Below, piece by piece: positions 43,357 through 52,244 of a stretch of 64,000 nt of DNA. How positions within the stretch are numbered: position 1 is the stretch's first letter; every line of letters begins with the position of its first letter. Below the pieces are notes generated by a model, which worked only from the letters and a program-made list of their open reading frames with translations, did no database searches and was not told where the DNA came from. The translations under genes and the position numbers were made by a program. Where the stretch lies: positions 1 to 64,000 of the forward strand of contig NZ_BMWA01000017.1 in NCBI RefSeq assembly GCF_014650995.1, written 5' to 3'. This DNA comes from Streptomyces viridiviolaceus. Its GTDB lineage: Bacteria; Actinomycetota; Actinomycetes; Streptomycetales; Streptomycetaceae.

Positions 43357-43884
43357 ATGCAGCAACTGCACACCCCCCATGTCGTCGTGGTCATGGGCGT
43401 AGCGGGCACCGGAAAGACCACGATCGGCCCCCTGCTCGCGGCCCGGCTCGGCGTTCCGTACGCCGAGGGCGACGACTTCCACCCGGCGGCCAACATCGCC
43501 AAGATGACGGCCGGCACCCCGCTCACCGACGAGGACCGCTGGCCCTGGCTGGACGCCATCGGCGGCTGGGCGCACGGGCGGGCGGGGCTCGGTGGGGTGG
43601 TGAGCAGCTCGGCACTGAAGCGGTCGTACCGCGACCGGCTGCGCGCCGCCGCTCCCGGTGTCGTCTTCGTCCATCTCACGGGCAGCCGTGAGCTGATCGA
43701 GGACCGTATGTCGCACCGGCAGGGGCACTTCATGCCGACGGCCCTGCTCGACTCCCAGTTCGCCACGCTCCAGCCGCTCGAGCCGGACGAGGCGGGAGTC
43801 GCGGTGGATGTCGCCGGCAGTCCCGAGGAGATCACCGAGCGGGCGATGAACGCCCTGAAGGCGCTCCCCGAGCCGGTCCAGTAA
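43357..43884 (+). CDS. gntK: Gluconokinase GntK
   Basis: The 175-residue P-loop kinase makes 6-phosphogluconate from gluconate. The Walker A motif is VVMGVAGTGKTTIGPLL at residues about 10-26. The substrate region contains YAEGDDFHPAANIAKMTAGT-like residues and DEDRWPWLDAI, and the Arg-rich lid includes RMSHRQGHFMP. The ATG at 43357 follows CAGCGAGAGCACG. A much longer upstream frame from 43210 is not supported. It is followed by gntP at 93 bp, so the two are likely co-transcribed. Confidence 0.95.
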   Translation: MQQLHTPHVVVVMGVAGTGKTTIGPLLAARLGVPYAEGDDFHPAANIAKMTAGTPLTDEDRWPWLDAIGGWAHGRAGLGGVVSSSALKRSYRDRLRAAAPGVVFVHLTGSRELIEDRMSHRQGHFMPTALLDSQFATLQPLEPDEAGVAVDVAGSPEEITERAMNALKALPEPVQ

Positions 43885-43977
43885 CCACTCCCCACACCCC
43901 TCCCCCCGGGGCCGTGCGCACCTGCGGGTGCCCACGGCCCTGCCCCCCCGAATCCCCATCACCGCAAGGGAATCACC

Positions 43978-45375
43978 GTGACCAGACTCAGCGTCGAGAT
44001 GCTGGCAGCGGACACCGTCGCGCCGATCACCTCGGCCGGTCATGCCCAGCTGGGCATCGCCGTGCTGTTGGGCATCGCCGTCATCGTCCTGCTCATCACC
44101 AAGTTCAAGCTGCACGCCTTTCTGGCGCTGACCATCGGGTCGCTGGCACTCGGCGCGTTCGCCGGGGCGCCGCTGGACAAGGTCATCACCAGCTTCACCG
44201 CCGGGCTCGGCTCCACCGTCGCGGGCGTCGGCGTGCTGATCGCACTCGGTGCGATCCTCGGCAAGATGCTCGCCGACTCCGGCGGCGCGGACCAGATCGT
44301 GGACACCATCCTCGGCAAGGCGAGCGCCCGTTCGATGCCGTGGACGATGGTGCTGATCGCCTCCGTCATCGGTCTGCCGCTGTTCTTCGAGGTCGGCATC
44401 GTCCTGCTGATCCCGGTCGTGCTGATGGTCGCCAAGCGCGGCAACTACTCGCTGATGCGCATCGGCATCCCGGCCCTGGCCGGCCTGTCCGTGATGCACG
44501 GCCTGGTCCCGCCGCACCCCGGCCCGCTCGTCGCGATCGACGCGCTCGGCGCCAACCTCGGCGTGACGCTGGCGCTGGGCGTCCTGATCGCCATCCCGAC
44601 GGTGATCATCGCCGGTCCGGTGTTCTCCAAGTACGCGGCCCGCTGGGTGGACGTCCCGGCCCCCGAGCGGATGATCCCGCAGCGCGCGTCCGAGGACCTG
44701 CAGAAGCGTCCCGGCTTCGGCGCCACCCTGGCCACGATCCTGCTGCCGGTCGTGCTGATGCTGGCCAAGGCGCTCGTCGACATCATCATCGACGACCCCG
44801 AGAACCTGGTGCAGCGCACCTTCGACGTCATCGGCAACCCGCTGATCGCCCTGCTCGCCGCCGTGATCGTGGGCATCTTCACGCTGCTGCGGCCGGCCGG
44901 GTTCGGCAAGGGCCGTGTGTCGGGCCTGGTCGAGAAGGGGCTCGCGCCGATCGCGGGCATCCTGCTGATCGTCGGCGCGGGCGGCGGCTTCAAGCAGACG
45001 CTGATCGACTCCGGCGTGGGCCAGATGGTCCTGGAGATCTCCGAGAACTGGTCGATCCCGGCGCTGCTGCTTGCCTGGCTGATCGCGGTGGCCATCCGGC
45101 TGGCGACCGGTTCGGCGACGGTGGCGACGGTCTCGGCGGCCGGTCTGGTCGCCCCGCTGGCGGCCGACATGTCGACCACGCACGCGGCCCTGCTGGTCCT
45201 GGCCATCGGCGCCGGCTCGCTGTTCTTCAGCCATGTCAACGACGCCGGCTTCTGGCTGGTGAAGGAGTACTTCGGTCTGAACGTCGGCCAGACGATCAAG
45301 ACCTGGTCCGTCATGGAGACGATCATCTCGGTGGTCGCCGGCGCCCTGGTGCTCCTCCTCTCACTGGTCATATAG
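43978..45375 (+). CDS. gntP: Gluconate permease GntP
   Basis: The 465-residue membrane protein of the GntP family imports gluconate by proton symport. Long hydrophobic helices run throughout, and the family motifs MHGLVPPHPGPLVAIDALGA and FFSHVNDAGFWLVKEYFGL are clear. The GTG at 43978 follows AAGGGAATCACC. It lies just after gntK under the gntR-gntK regulatory region. The end is close to the lipoprotein gene, but no terminator hairpin is obvious. Confidence 0.95.
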   Translation: MTRLSVEMLAADTVAPITSAGHAQLGIAVLLGIAVIVLLITKFKLHAFLALTIGSLALGAFAGAPLDKVITSFTAGLGSTVAGVGVLIALGAILGKMLADSGGADQIVDTILGKASARSMPWTMVLIASVIGLPLFFEVGIVLLIPVVLMVAKRGNYSLMRIGIPALAGLSVMHGLVPPHPGPLVAIDALGANLGVTLALGVLIAIPTVIIAGPVFSKYAARWVDVPAPERMIPQRASEDLQKRPGFGATLATILLPVVLMLAKALVDIIIDDPENLVQRTFDVIGNPLIALLAAVIVGIFTLLRPAGFGKGRVSGLVEKGLAPIAGILLIVGAGGGFKQTLIDSGVGQMVLEISENWSIPALLLAWLIAVAIRLATGSATVATVSAAGLVAPLAADMSTTHAALLVLAIGAGSLFFSHVNDAGFWLVKEYFGLNVGQTIKTWSVMETIISVVAGALVLLLSLVI

Positions 45376-45572
45376 GGGTACGCGACGACGGTCACCCCGT
45401 CCTCGCCCTCGCGCGGCCCGGCCGAGGCCGGCTGCCGGTTCGTCCCGAACGGACGTCCCGGCAGCCGCCTCGTCCGGGCCGCTCGCGCGTGCGCCACTTC
45501 CGCCGCGGGGCGTGCGACCGGATGATGAGAGGCCCCGGCGCGCGTCCGGGGGTGATCACGTCGGGGGGCGTC

Positions 45573-46622
45573 ATGGGGGTTTCGCTCGGGATGCGGGTCG
45601 CGGGGCTGTGCCTCGCCGGCGCGGTGGCGGTGGTCGCGGCCTCCTGCGCCGCGGGCGAGGCCGGACCACCGAGCGGCGGCGGGGGCGTGAGTGTGGCGGG
45701 CGGGCTGTCGAACGGAGGCCCTGACGGTGCTCCCGGCCCCGTGGCGAAGTCCCCCGCGGCCGCTCCCTCCTGGCGACCGGACGGCAGCGGCGGTTCGGTG
45801 GGCGAACCGGGGCCCGTCGGCTCCGCGCACGTGCCCGTCGTCCCGAGCACTCCCGCCCCTGCCGCCTCGGACTCGCCCCGCTCGGCCCCGCCCGGCCGCG
45901 ACCGCGGCACACGGCCGCTCACCGTCCCCGCCTGGCTCCCGCCGGGCCCCGACTCCCCCGACACGGACGCCGTCGCCGACCCGCGGAGCCTGTACGACCT
46001 GCTGCGCTCCCCCGACCGGTGCGGGGAGGTCCTCCGGGTGCTCGCGTCGGTGCCGCCGAGCGAGGAGCGGCGACTGCTGCGGGGGCTGGCCCACGGCTGC
46101 CTGGCCGTACAGGGCCGGGGCGGCAGCTGGGAGACGGCTGCCCGGGCCCACGCGGAGGCGGCGGGCGGGCCGGCCGGCTGCAAGGGCCGCGCGGTGTACG
46201 AGGTGCTGGGCGGTCTGCTGGAGTTCCACCGGCGGCATCCCGGTGTCACCGTGCGGCTCGTGGGCGCGCCGGGCGGCGACCCGGCCTGCGTCTACGGCAT
46301 CGCCGCGGTGGACGTCGGCGGCGACGGCGCCGCCCGGCCCGGGGACCTGATCGCGGTCGAGTTGCGCGGCGTCCACTTCGACCCCCCGGAGCTGCTGCGC
46401 GACGGCAGCGTGTCCGTCGGCGGGGTGAGCGTGGCGGGCCCGCTCACCGCGCCGGCGGGGACCGGCGACCGGCTGGTCCTCTCGGTCGTGGTCCCGGCCG
46501 TGCCGGCGGCCCCGGGGACGCCGGTGGACGTACGGGTCCGGCACGGCGGCACGGAGGCGGCCCTGGAGGACGCCTTCACGATCGCCGCGCCGGACCCGGT
46601 CACGCCCTCGGTCACGCCGTGA
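45573..46622 (+). CDS. Uncharacterised secreted lipoprotein, IPT/TIG-like C-terminus
   Basis: The predicted 349-residue protein starts MGVSLGMRVAGLCLAGAVAV and has a lipobox ending AAS-Cys25. A long Pro/Gly/Ser linker follows (to about residue 120), then a helical domain with four Cys (DRCGEVL, AHGCLAVQ, AGCKGRA, PACVYG), and finally an all-beta segment of IPT/TIG style (SVSVGGVSVAGPLTAPAGTG). It should sit on the outer face of the membrane. Starts at 45522 and 45552 are also in frame. The function is unknown. It converges with the permease gene, the stops being three bases apart. Confidence 0.75.
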   Translation: MGVSLGMRVAGLCLAGAVAVVAASCAAGEAGPPSGGGGVSVAGGLSNGGPDGAPGPVAKSPAAAPSWRPDGSGGSVGEPGPVGSAHVPVVPSTPAPAASDSPRSAPPGRDRGTRPLTVPAWLPPGPDSPDTDAVADPRSLYDLLRSPDRCGEVLRVLASVPPSEERRLLRGLAHGCLAVQGRGGSWETAARAHAEAAGGPAGCKGRAVYEVLGGLLEFHRRHPGVTVRLVGAPGGDPACVYGIAAVDVGGDGAARPGDLIAVELRGVHFDPPELLRDGSVSVGGVSVAGPLTAPAGTGDRLVLSVVVPAVPAAPGTPVDVRVRHGGTEAALEDAFTIAAPDPVTPSVTP

Positions 46623-46625
46623 GGG

Positions 46626-48164
46626 TCACGAGGAGGCCGCCTTGTCCAGCTGGAACGCCTCGTTGCCCTGGCCGATGCGGGCGTGTTGCTCGGGTGCGCG
46701 GGAACGCAGGAGCAGTCCCTGTACCACGCCGCCGACGGCGGCGAGGCCGATGATGCCGGGCAGCACCCAGCTCAGCGAGGAGTCGGGGCCGGCGCCGACG
46801 AGGACGTCGAAGTCCCTCACCGTGTAGCTGGCGATCACCAGCAGGGCGACGCCCGCCACCGCGGAGGTCGCCAGGCGCACGCCCTGGGCAGCGGCGGCGC
46901 CGCGCCGGACGAAGAAGGCGACCACCGAGAACGAGGCCGCGGCCATCAGCACGATCACGCCGAGGGCACCGATGTTGCCGCCCCAGGTGAACAGATGCAG
47001 AACGGGTTCGGTCGGGTCCCCCGTCGGTTTGTCGTCGGCGATCGCGAAGCCGATGACGACGACCGCGGACACGGCGGTCTGGAGCAGCGAGCCGGTGCCG
47101 GGCGCGCCGCTGGTGCCGCTGGTGCGTCCGAAGGCGGCGGGCAGCAGGCCCTCGCGGCCCATCGCGAAGGCGTACCGGGCGACGACGTTGTGGAAGCTGA
47201 GCAGGGCGGCGAACATGCCGGTCACGAACAGCACGTGCAGGATGTCGGTGAAGGTGCCGCCGAGCCGCGACTCGGTGAGGAAGAACAGCAGTCCGGCGCT
47301 CTGCTCCCGGGCGGTGCCCACGATCTGCGCGGGTCCGGTGGCCACGGTCAGCGCCCAGCTGCTGAGCGCGAAGAAGACGGCGACTCCCCCGACCGCGAGG
47401 AACATCACGCGCGGCACCAGGACGTGCGGCCGGCTGGTCTCCTCGGCGTACACGGGCGCCTGTTCGAAGCCGAGGAAGGCGGCGATGCAGAAGCACAACG
47501 CGGTCCCGACCCCGGCCCCGGTCAGGGTGTCCGGGTCGAAGGCGTGCAGCGACAGGCCCTGCGCACCGGGGTCGGCGACGGCCGCGATGTCGAACACGAC
47601 CACGAGCACGACCTCGATGAGCAGCAGGACGCCGAGGACGCGCGCGTTGACGTCGATCTTCAGCCAGCCCAGCGTGCCGACGGCGAGCACCGCCAGCAGC
47701 GCGGGTATCCACCAGGCGACCTCGAGGTCGGCGTAGGTGGCCAGGAGCCCGGAGACCTCGAAGCCGAAGATGCCGTAGATGCCGACCTGGAGGGCGTTGT
47801 AGGCGACCAGCGCGACCAGGGCGGCGCCGGCGCCGGCGGTGCCGCCGAGCCCGCGGGAGATGTACGCGTAGAAGGCACCCGCGTTGTGGACGTGCCGGCT
47901 CATCTCGGCGTACCCGACGCTGAACAGGATCAGCACCACACCCAGCACCACGAAGAGCAGCGGCTGGCCCACGATGCCCATGACCGCGAAGGTGGTGGGC
48001 ATGACTCCGGCGACCACCATGAGCGGGGCGGTCGCGGCGAGGACGGAGAGCAGCAGGCCGCCCGTGCCCAGCCGGTCGGCGCGCAGGGCCCGTTCCTCCC
48101 CCTTGAAGGTGCTGATGCCTCCGCCTGACGCGGATCTGATCGTGCTCGAACTGCCCGTGGTCAT
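46626..48164 (-). CDS. APC-superfamily amino-acid permease
   Basis: The 512-residue transporter has about 12-14 membrane helices. Its N-terminal region KGEERALRADRLGTGGLLLS and helix 1 (VLAATAPLMVVAGVMPTTF) match APC permeases. Later motifs include FLGFEQAPVYAEETSRPHVL and SFHNVVARYAFAMGREGLLP, usual for amino-acid or polyamine carriers. The substrate is unknown. The ATG at 48164 follows GAAGGACGGTCTCG. It is the downstream gene of a minus-strand pair with the uncharacterised gene at 48196-49146. Confidence 0.9.
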   Translation of the reverse strand: MTTGSSSTIRSASGGGISTFKGEERALRADRLGTGGLLLSVLAATAPLMVVAGVMPTTFAVMGIVGQPLLFVVLGVVLILFSVGYAEMSRHVHNAGAFYAYISRGLGGTAGAGAALVALVAYNALQVGIYGIFGFEVSGLLATYADLEVAWWIPALLAVLAVGTLGWLKIDVNARVLGVLLLIEVVLVVVFDIAAVADPGAQGLSLHAFDPDTLTGAGVGTALCFCIAAFLGFEQAPVYAEETSRPHVLVPRVMFLAVGGVAVFFALSSWALTVATGPAQIVGTAREQSAGLLFFLTESRLGGTFTDILHVLFVTGMFAALLSFHNVVARYAFAMGREGLLPAAFGRTSGTSGAPGTGSLLQTAVSAVVVIGFAIADDKPTGDPTEPVLHLFTWGGNIGALGVIVLMAAASFSVVAFFVRRGAAAAQGVRLATSAVAGVALLVIASYTVRDFDVLVGAGPDSSLSWVLPGIIGLAAVGGVVQGLLLRSRAPEQHARIGQGNEAFQLDKAASS

Positions 48165-48195
48165 CGAGACCGTCCTTCTGTCGAATCCGGGAACA

Positions 48196-49146
48196 TCAGG
48201 CCGTACCGAGCGCGTCGGCGCGGGCGGCACGGAAGGCGGAGCGGGGATCGCGGTCCGGGTACGACCACGGGGCGGGTGTCGCATGGTCGCCGATGCGGTG
48301 GAAGAGGGCGGCGGCCTCGGCGCCCCGGCCCTCGCAGTACTTGGCGTGGGCGAGGAAGTTGAGGTCGATCAGACGCCGTGGGTGGCCGTCCTGCTCCCAC
48401 TCCAGCCACCAGTCGAAGGCGGCCTTCATCACCAGCCGGGCGCGCCGGCCGGTCCAGTGGCCCGAGGCGTCCGGGTCGGCGGGCTCGTGTCCGGCGGCGG
48501 CCAGTACGCGGTAGCGCTCGGCGTGGGCGATCACCGGCAGGACGGCCAGCGGGGAGTCGGCGGGGGCCTGCTCGGCGGCCCAGTTGGCGAAGTCGTAGAC
48601 CTCGTGCAGCGGGTCGGGACCCGTGTCGCCCCGGCGTTCGGCGAGCCTGGCCACCATCAGGTGGTGGGCGTGGTGGTGGTCGGCGTGTCGTCCGCGGACC
48701 TCCTCGTAGGCCCGCACCACCTCCTCCTCGGCGCCGAACGAGCGCTCCAGTATCAGCAGGCCGAGCCAGGGGGTGGGGTCGGCGGGGGCCCGCACGGCGG
48801 CCTGCCTGCACGCCTCCCGGGCCGGGACCGCCTTGTCCTTGCCGCGCAGGGCGCGGTGGACGCGGGCCAGGGCGAGCAGTACGAGGGCGTCGGCGGACTC
48901 GGGCTCGGCGAGCAGCCACTCGCGGGCCCAGGCGGCGGTGTAGGGCTCCTTGGCGAGGACGGTCACCCGGTGTCCGCGGCGGTCCCAGTCGTCGCCCGTG
49001 TGGACGAGCAGGGAGCGGGCGCTCTGCCACCGTCCTTGCGCCAACGCGGCGCGCGCTGCGATGAGTTCGGTGTCGTCGAGAGCCTCGTCGAAGGTCTGGG
49101 CCGCACGTCTGCGGCCGCGGCCGAGGGGAGGCGGAGGTGGGGACAC
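48196..49146 (-). CDS. Uncharacterised helical-repeat (TPR-like) protein
   Basis: This is a 316-residue soluble protein made mostly of helices in pairs, such as IAARAALAQGRWQSARSLLV, ESADALVLLALARVHRALRG, and AFDWWLEWEQDGHPRRLIDL. The pattern looks like tetratricopeptide or similar helical repeats, but I do not recognise a named family. The GTG at 49146 follows GAGGAAG. It sits 31 bp upstream of the permease, so the two may form an operon, with a role in protein-protein contact as a guess. Confidence 0.75.
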   Translation of the reverse strand: MSPPPPPLGRGRRRAAQTFDEALDDTELIAARAALAQGRWQSARSLLVHTGDDWDRRGHRVTVLAKEPYTAAWAREWLLAEPESADALVLLALARVHRALRGKDKAVPAREACRQAAVRAPADPTPWLGLLILERSFGAEEEVVRAYEEVRGRHADHHHAHHLMVARLAERRGDTGPDPLHEVYDFANWAAEQAPADSPLAVLPVIAHAERYRVLAAAGHEPADPDASGHWTGRRARLVMKAAFDWWLEWEQDGHPRRLIDLNFLAHAKYCEGRGAEAAALFHRIGDHATPAPWSYPDRDPRSAFRAARADALGTA

Positions 49147-49420
49147 CGCGGAACTTCCTCACGCGACGCGGTCGGTCGTCGGTAGCCGGTTTGCCATGAA
49201 CTGATCACGCACAGCAAAGCGGCAGCCAACGCTCGGCGTCAAGGCCCGAAAGAGCGTTACACGCGTCAACTCATCCTGTTCCAGAGGAACTTGGCGCACC
49301 GGCGTCCGCCCTCCGCGCCTCGCCACCCGTATGCCGCACTCGCCCGGCACTCCGCACCGGGGGGCACTAGAGTCGGGCCTCACGCCCCCGTGGCCCGACC
49401 TGACGATCGAGGTACGCAGC
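49147..49420. other. Divergent promoter region, no gene
   Basis: These 274 bp lie between divergent genes. The part near 49190-49290 is less GC-rich than its neighbours (GCCATGAACTGATCACGC and GAGCGTTACACGCGTC), which suits promoters. No gene or clear repeat is seen. Confidence 0.4.
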
Positions 49421-50314
49421 GTGTCGGTTCTGGTTCTGGTGCTCGCCGTGAGCGCGGCGTGCTGCCTCGGCTTCGGTTTCGTCCTGCAGCAGAACGCGGC
49501 CCGACGCGCCCCGCTGGGGGACTTCCTGTCCCCCCGGCTCCTGCTCGACCTCGTGCGGGTGCCGCGCTGGCTCGCCGGCATGGGGCTGATGGTGGCGGGC
49601 ATGACGCTGGGCGCGGTGGCGCTGGGCAGGGGCGAGGTGTCCCTGGTGGAGCCGCTGCTCGCGACGAACCTCCTCTTCGCCCTGGCCCTGTCCCGCAGAC
49701 AGACCCGGCAGCCGCTGGGCCGCCAGGGCTGGGCCGGCCTCGTCCTGCTGGCGGGCGGGGTCACCGCGTTCATCGTGGCGGGCGAACCGCGCGCCGGCAG
49801 CGCGGTGACCGACCCGCTGCGCCACTGGCTGGTCATCGGCCTGATGCTCGGACTCGCCGTGCTGCTCACCACGTGTGCCCGGCGCTCCCGGCTCAGCCGG
49901 GGACCGGTGCTGCTGGCGCTGGCCGCCGGGCTGCTCTACGGGGTGCAGGACGCGCTGACCCGGGTCAGCGGCCGGCTGCTCTCCTCGGGCGGCCCGACGG
50001 AACTGCTGACCGGCTGGCAGCCGTACGCCGTGGTGGCGCTCGGCGTCACCGGTCTGGTCCTGGTCCAGAGCGCGTTCGGGACCGCGCCGCTGCGTATGTC
50101 GCTGCCCGCGCTGACCGCGGCCCAGCCGCTCGCCGGCATCGCCTGCGGGGTCGGCTTCCTCGGCGACCGGCTGCGCACCGACATCGGGGCGCTGACGTGG
50201 GAGGCGTGCGGGCTCGCGGCGGTGGTGACCGGCATCGTCCTGCTCGGCCTGCACCCGGCGATGCCACGGGGCACGGCGCGGAGCGGGCGCGCGCGGGATC
50301 TCCAGGCGCGCTGA
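49421..50314 (+). CDS. EamA/DMT-family transporter
   Basis: The predicted 297-residue protein has about ten membrane helices in two halves, typical of drug/metabolite transporters. The first half contains SLVEPLLATNLLFALALSRR, and the second has SLPALTAAQPLAGIACGVGF, which are the paired EamA-type motifs. The substrate is unknown. The GTG at 49421 follows ATCGAGGTACGCAGC; an in-frame upstream ATG at 49331 would add a charged, non-membrane tail. The Nudix gene follows after 19 bp and is probably co-transcribed. Confidence 0.88.
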   Translation: MSVLVLVLAVSAACCLGFGFVLQQNAARRAPLGDFLSPRLLLDLVRVPRWLAGMGLMVAGMTLGAVALGRGEVSLVEPLLATNLLFALALSRRQTRQPLGRQGWAGLVLLAGGVTAFIVAGEPRAGSAVTDPLRHWLVIGLMLGLAVLLTTCARRSRLSRGPVLLALAAGLLYGVQDALTRVSGRLLSSGGPTELLTGWQPYAVVALGVTGLVLVQSAFGTAPLRMSLPALTAAQPLAGIACGVGFLGDRLRTDIGALTWEACGLAAVVTGIVLLGLHPAMPRGTARSGRARDLQAR

Positions 50315-50333
50315 CCGCTGGTTGGATGGGCGC

Positions 50334-50843
50334 ATGAGCGCTGCTGACGAGATCCTCGACATCGTCGACGAGAACGACCACGTGGTCGGCCGGGCCCGGC
50401 GGGGCGACGCCTACGCCGAGGGGCTGCGCCACCGCGCGGTGTTCGTCCAGGCCCGGGACGCGGAGGGACGTGTCTTCGTCCACCGCCGCACGCCGACGAA
50501 GCTGGTCTTCCCCTCGCTGTACGACATGTTCGTCGGCGGGGTGGTCGGCGCCGGTGAGTCCTACGACGACGCGGCCCTGCGGGAGGCGTCGGAGGAACTG
50601 GGGGTGACCGGGCTCCCGCGCCCGGATTTCCTCTTCAAGTTCCTGTACGACGACGGGGCCGGGCGGAGCTGGTGGTCGGCGGTGTACGAGGTCCGCTGCG
50701 AGACGCCTGTACGACCGCAGGTGGAGGAGGTGGCGTGGCACGGGTTCCTCACGGAGGCGGAGGTGGCACGGCGGCTCGGCGAGTGGGAGTGGGTACCGGA
50801 CGGGCTGGCGGCGTACACGCGGCTGCGGGCGCTGCGGGGGTGA
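50334..50843 (+). CDS. Nudix hydrolase, isopentenyl-isomerase-like subgroup
   Basis: The 169-residue protein has the complete Nudix box: Gly, Glu, and the REASEELGV block within GVVGAGESYDDAALREASEE, near residues 71-92. The preceding VHRRTPTKLVFPSLYDMFVGG resembles the YfcD/IPP-isomerase branch. It would hydrolyse a nucleoside-diphosphate-linked compound, of unknown identity. The ATG at 50334 has GGATGGGCGC just before. It is close behind the EamA transporter gene. Confidence 0.92.
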   Translation: MSAADEILDIVDENDHVVGRARRGDAYAEGLRHRAVFVQARDAEGRVFVHRRTPTKLVFPSLYDMFVGGVVGAGESYDDAALREASEELGVTGLPRPDFLFKFLYDDGAGRSWWSAVYEVRCETPVRPQVEEVAWHGFLTEAEVARRLGEWEWVPDGLAAYTRLRALRG

Positions 50844-51427
50844 CGTCGGCTGCACCGGGCGTGCGCCGTCGCCCGGCGTGGGTGCGCCGGAACGGCGTTT
50901 GCCGGTTGCCCGACGTGGGTGCGGTTGCACTGCGTTCGGCGGCTGCCCGACGTGGGTGCGGGCCGGGGGTGGGTCGCGCGGCCCGGCGCTTGCGGGGCAC
51001 CGCCGCGCCCACCCGTGCCGCCCCTGGGGGTACCTCCCAGGCCGTTCAGGCACTGGGCGAGGCACGACTGCCCGCGGTTACGACGGCGCGGCGGCACGAC
51101 CGCCCGCGGTTACGCGGCACGGCGGCGGCGCGACCGCGCAGTGACGCGGTGCTCCGCGCGGGCACCGCGACGGACCCGCAGGCGCGTACGGCGAGAAGGG
51201 GACGTGTCGGGGGGTGTCCGCCCGCAGCGGTTGGCGCGTCGACGCCGGTCAGTTGGTCACCCACCGATTCCGCGCCGTTCCGAGGACGGACACCCCCCGG
51301 CGCGGCCCCGACCCACCACACAACTGAACGCGCTACGCGCACCCCCGACCACCCGCGCAGGCCGCCGCAGGCATCCGCAGGCATCCGCAGGCATCACCCC
51401 CGCACACCCACCAGATAGGGTCCCCGC
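50844..51427. repeat. 584-bp gene-free region with three families of repeats
   Basis: No credible gene is present. Tandem units of 37 bp begin at 50871, 50908 and 50945, each starting GCCCGRCGTGGGTGCG, with a decayed fourth. Further right, GGCACGACTGCCCGCGGTT occurs at 51061 and, with one mismatch, at 51093. A 75-bp copy of the left-edge repeat lies at 51299-51373, followed by three GCATCCGCAG-type units. The arrangement looks like intergenic repeat DNA rather than an eroded gene. Confidence 0.8.
51299..51373. repeat. 75-bp dispersed repeat, second copy
   Basis: It aligns without gaps to window bases 1-75 and differs at five positions. It starts GGCGCGGCCCCGACCCACC and ends CCGCCGCAGGCA. It lies 55 bp before the DUF202 gene. 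Confidence 0.9.
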
Positions 51428-51820
51428 GTGATCGAATTCGCACGCAACGCCCGGCTGTGGTTCGCTCCGGAGGAGGTCCGCCGGGAGGGCAGCACCCCCG
51501 ACTACCGCTTCTCGCTCGCCAACGAGCGCACCTTCCTGGCCTGGCTCCGCACCGCCCTCGCGCTCATCGGCGGCGGTTTCGCCGTGGACCAGTTCCTCCC
51601 CGACCTGCGCTGGGGCTGGCGCGTCGGACTCGCGCTCGCCCTGCTCGCCGCCGGCGTACTGTGCGCCCTGCGCGCCGTGAACCACTGGGTGCGCTGCGAG
51701 CGGGCCATGCGCCGCGGCGAGGACCTGCCCGTGTCCCGCTTCCCGGCGCTGCTCGGCCTCGTCATCGCCGTCGTCGCCGTGGCCATGGTCGTCGTGGTCC
51801 TCGTCGGGTGGGAGGGATGA
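51428..51820 (+). CDS. DUF202/YidH-like membrane protein
   Basis: The 130-residue protein has a cytoplasmic N-terminus with the family phrase FSLANERTFLAWLRTALALI and three membrane helices (about 37-55, 62-82, 105-126). DUF202 proteins are short membrane proteins of unknown role. The GTG at 51428 has only a weak upstream GGG. Its TGA overlaps the ATG of the next gene (ATGA), which makes them a coupled pair. Confidence 0.92.
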   Translation: MIEFARNARLWFAPEEVRREGSTPDYRFSLANERTFLAWLRTALALIGGGFAVDQFLPDLRWGWRVGLALALLAAGVLCALRAVNHWVRCERAMRRGEDLPVSRFPALLGLVIAVVAVAMVVVVLVGWEG

Positions 51821-52140
51821 CCCCCGAGCCCGCCGCCGACCGCGACCCCGGACTCCAGCCCGAGCGCACCCGCCTCGCCTGGCGCCGCACGACCCTGTCG
51901 GGCACGGTCGTCGCCGTGCTCGCCGCGAAGACCGCGCTGCACGGCGGCGCCTCCCCCGCCGCGGTCACCGCCGGCGCCCTGTGCTGCGTCCTCTGGCTGT
52001 GCTTCCTGCGCATCGCCCACCGCCGGATCCGCCACCTGGCCTCGACGAACCGGCCTTCGTCCCTCGGCCCTCCGTACGCCACGGCGGCGGCCCTGTGCAC
52101 GGTGGCGATGGCGGTGTGCGGAGCGGTCCTCGTCTTCTAG
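51817..52140 (+). CDS. Second DUF202-like membrane protein
   Basis: The 107-residue partner of the preceding gene contains LQPERTRLAWRRTTLSGTVV, the DUF202 core, then three helices (about 28-46, 52-66, 88-107). The ATG at 51817 follows GGGAGGG and overlaps the previous stop. Adjacent, distinct DUF202 proteins suggest a heteromeric membrane complex, but no function is known. Confidence 0.9.
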   Translation: MTPEPAADRDPGLQPERTRLAWRRTTLSGTVVAVLAAKTALHGGASPAAVTAGALCCVLWLCFLRIAHRRIRHLASTNRPSSLGPPYATAAALCTVAMAVCGAVLVF

Positions 52141-52244
52141 ACACTCCGGGGTACCCGGACGCACGTACACAGAATGACCGGATATGCGCTGTATGCGTGG
52201 CAGCCTGTCCGACGTCATCGCCCCGCACCCCGAAGGTGAGCACC

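Noticed and set aside
45512..45572. Earlier ATG and GTG starts for the lipoprotein
   Set aside because: They would put charged residues ahead of the signal peptide. The start at 45573 gives a proper lipoprotein signal, although this is not certain.
51046..51384. Minus-strand frame of 112 codons with VARSVVWWVG-like phrase
   Set aside because: It covers the dispersed repeat and has no ribosome site. It is more likely repeat DNA than a protein.
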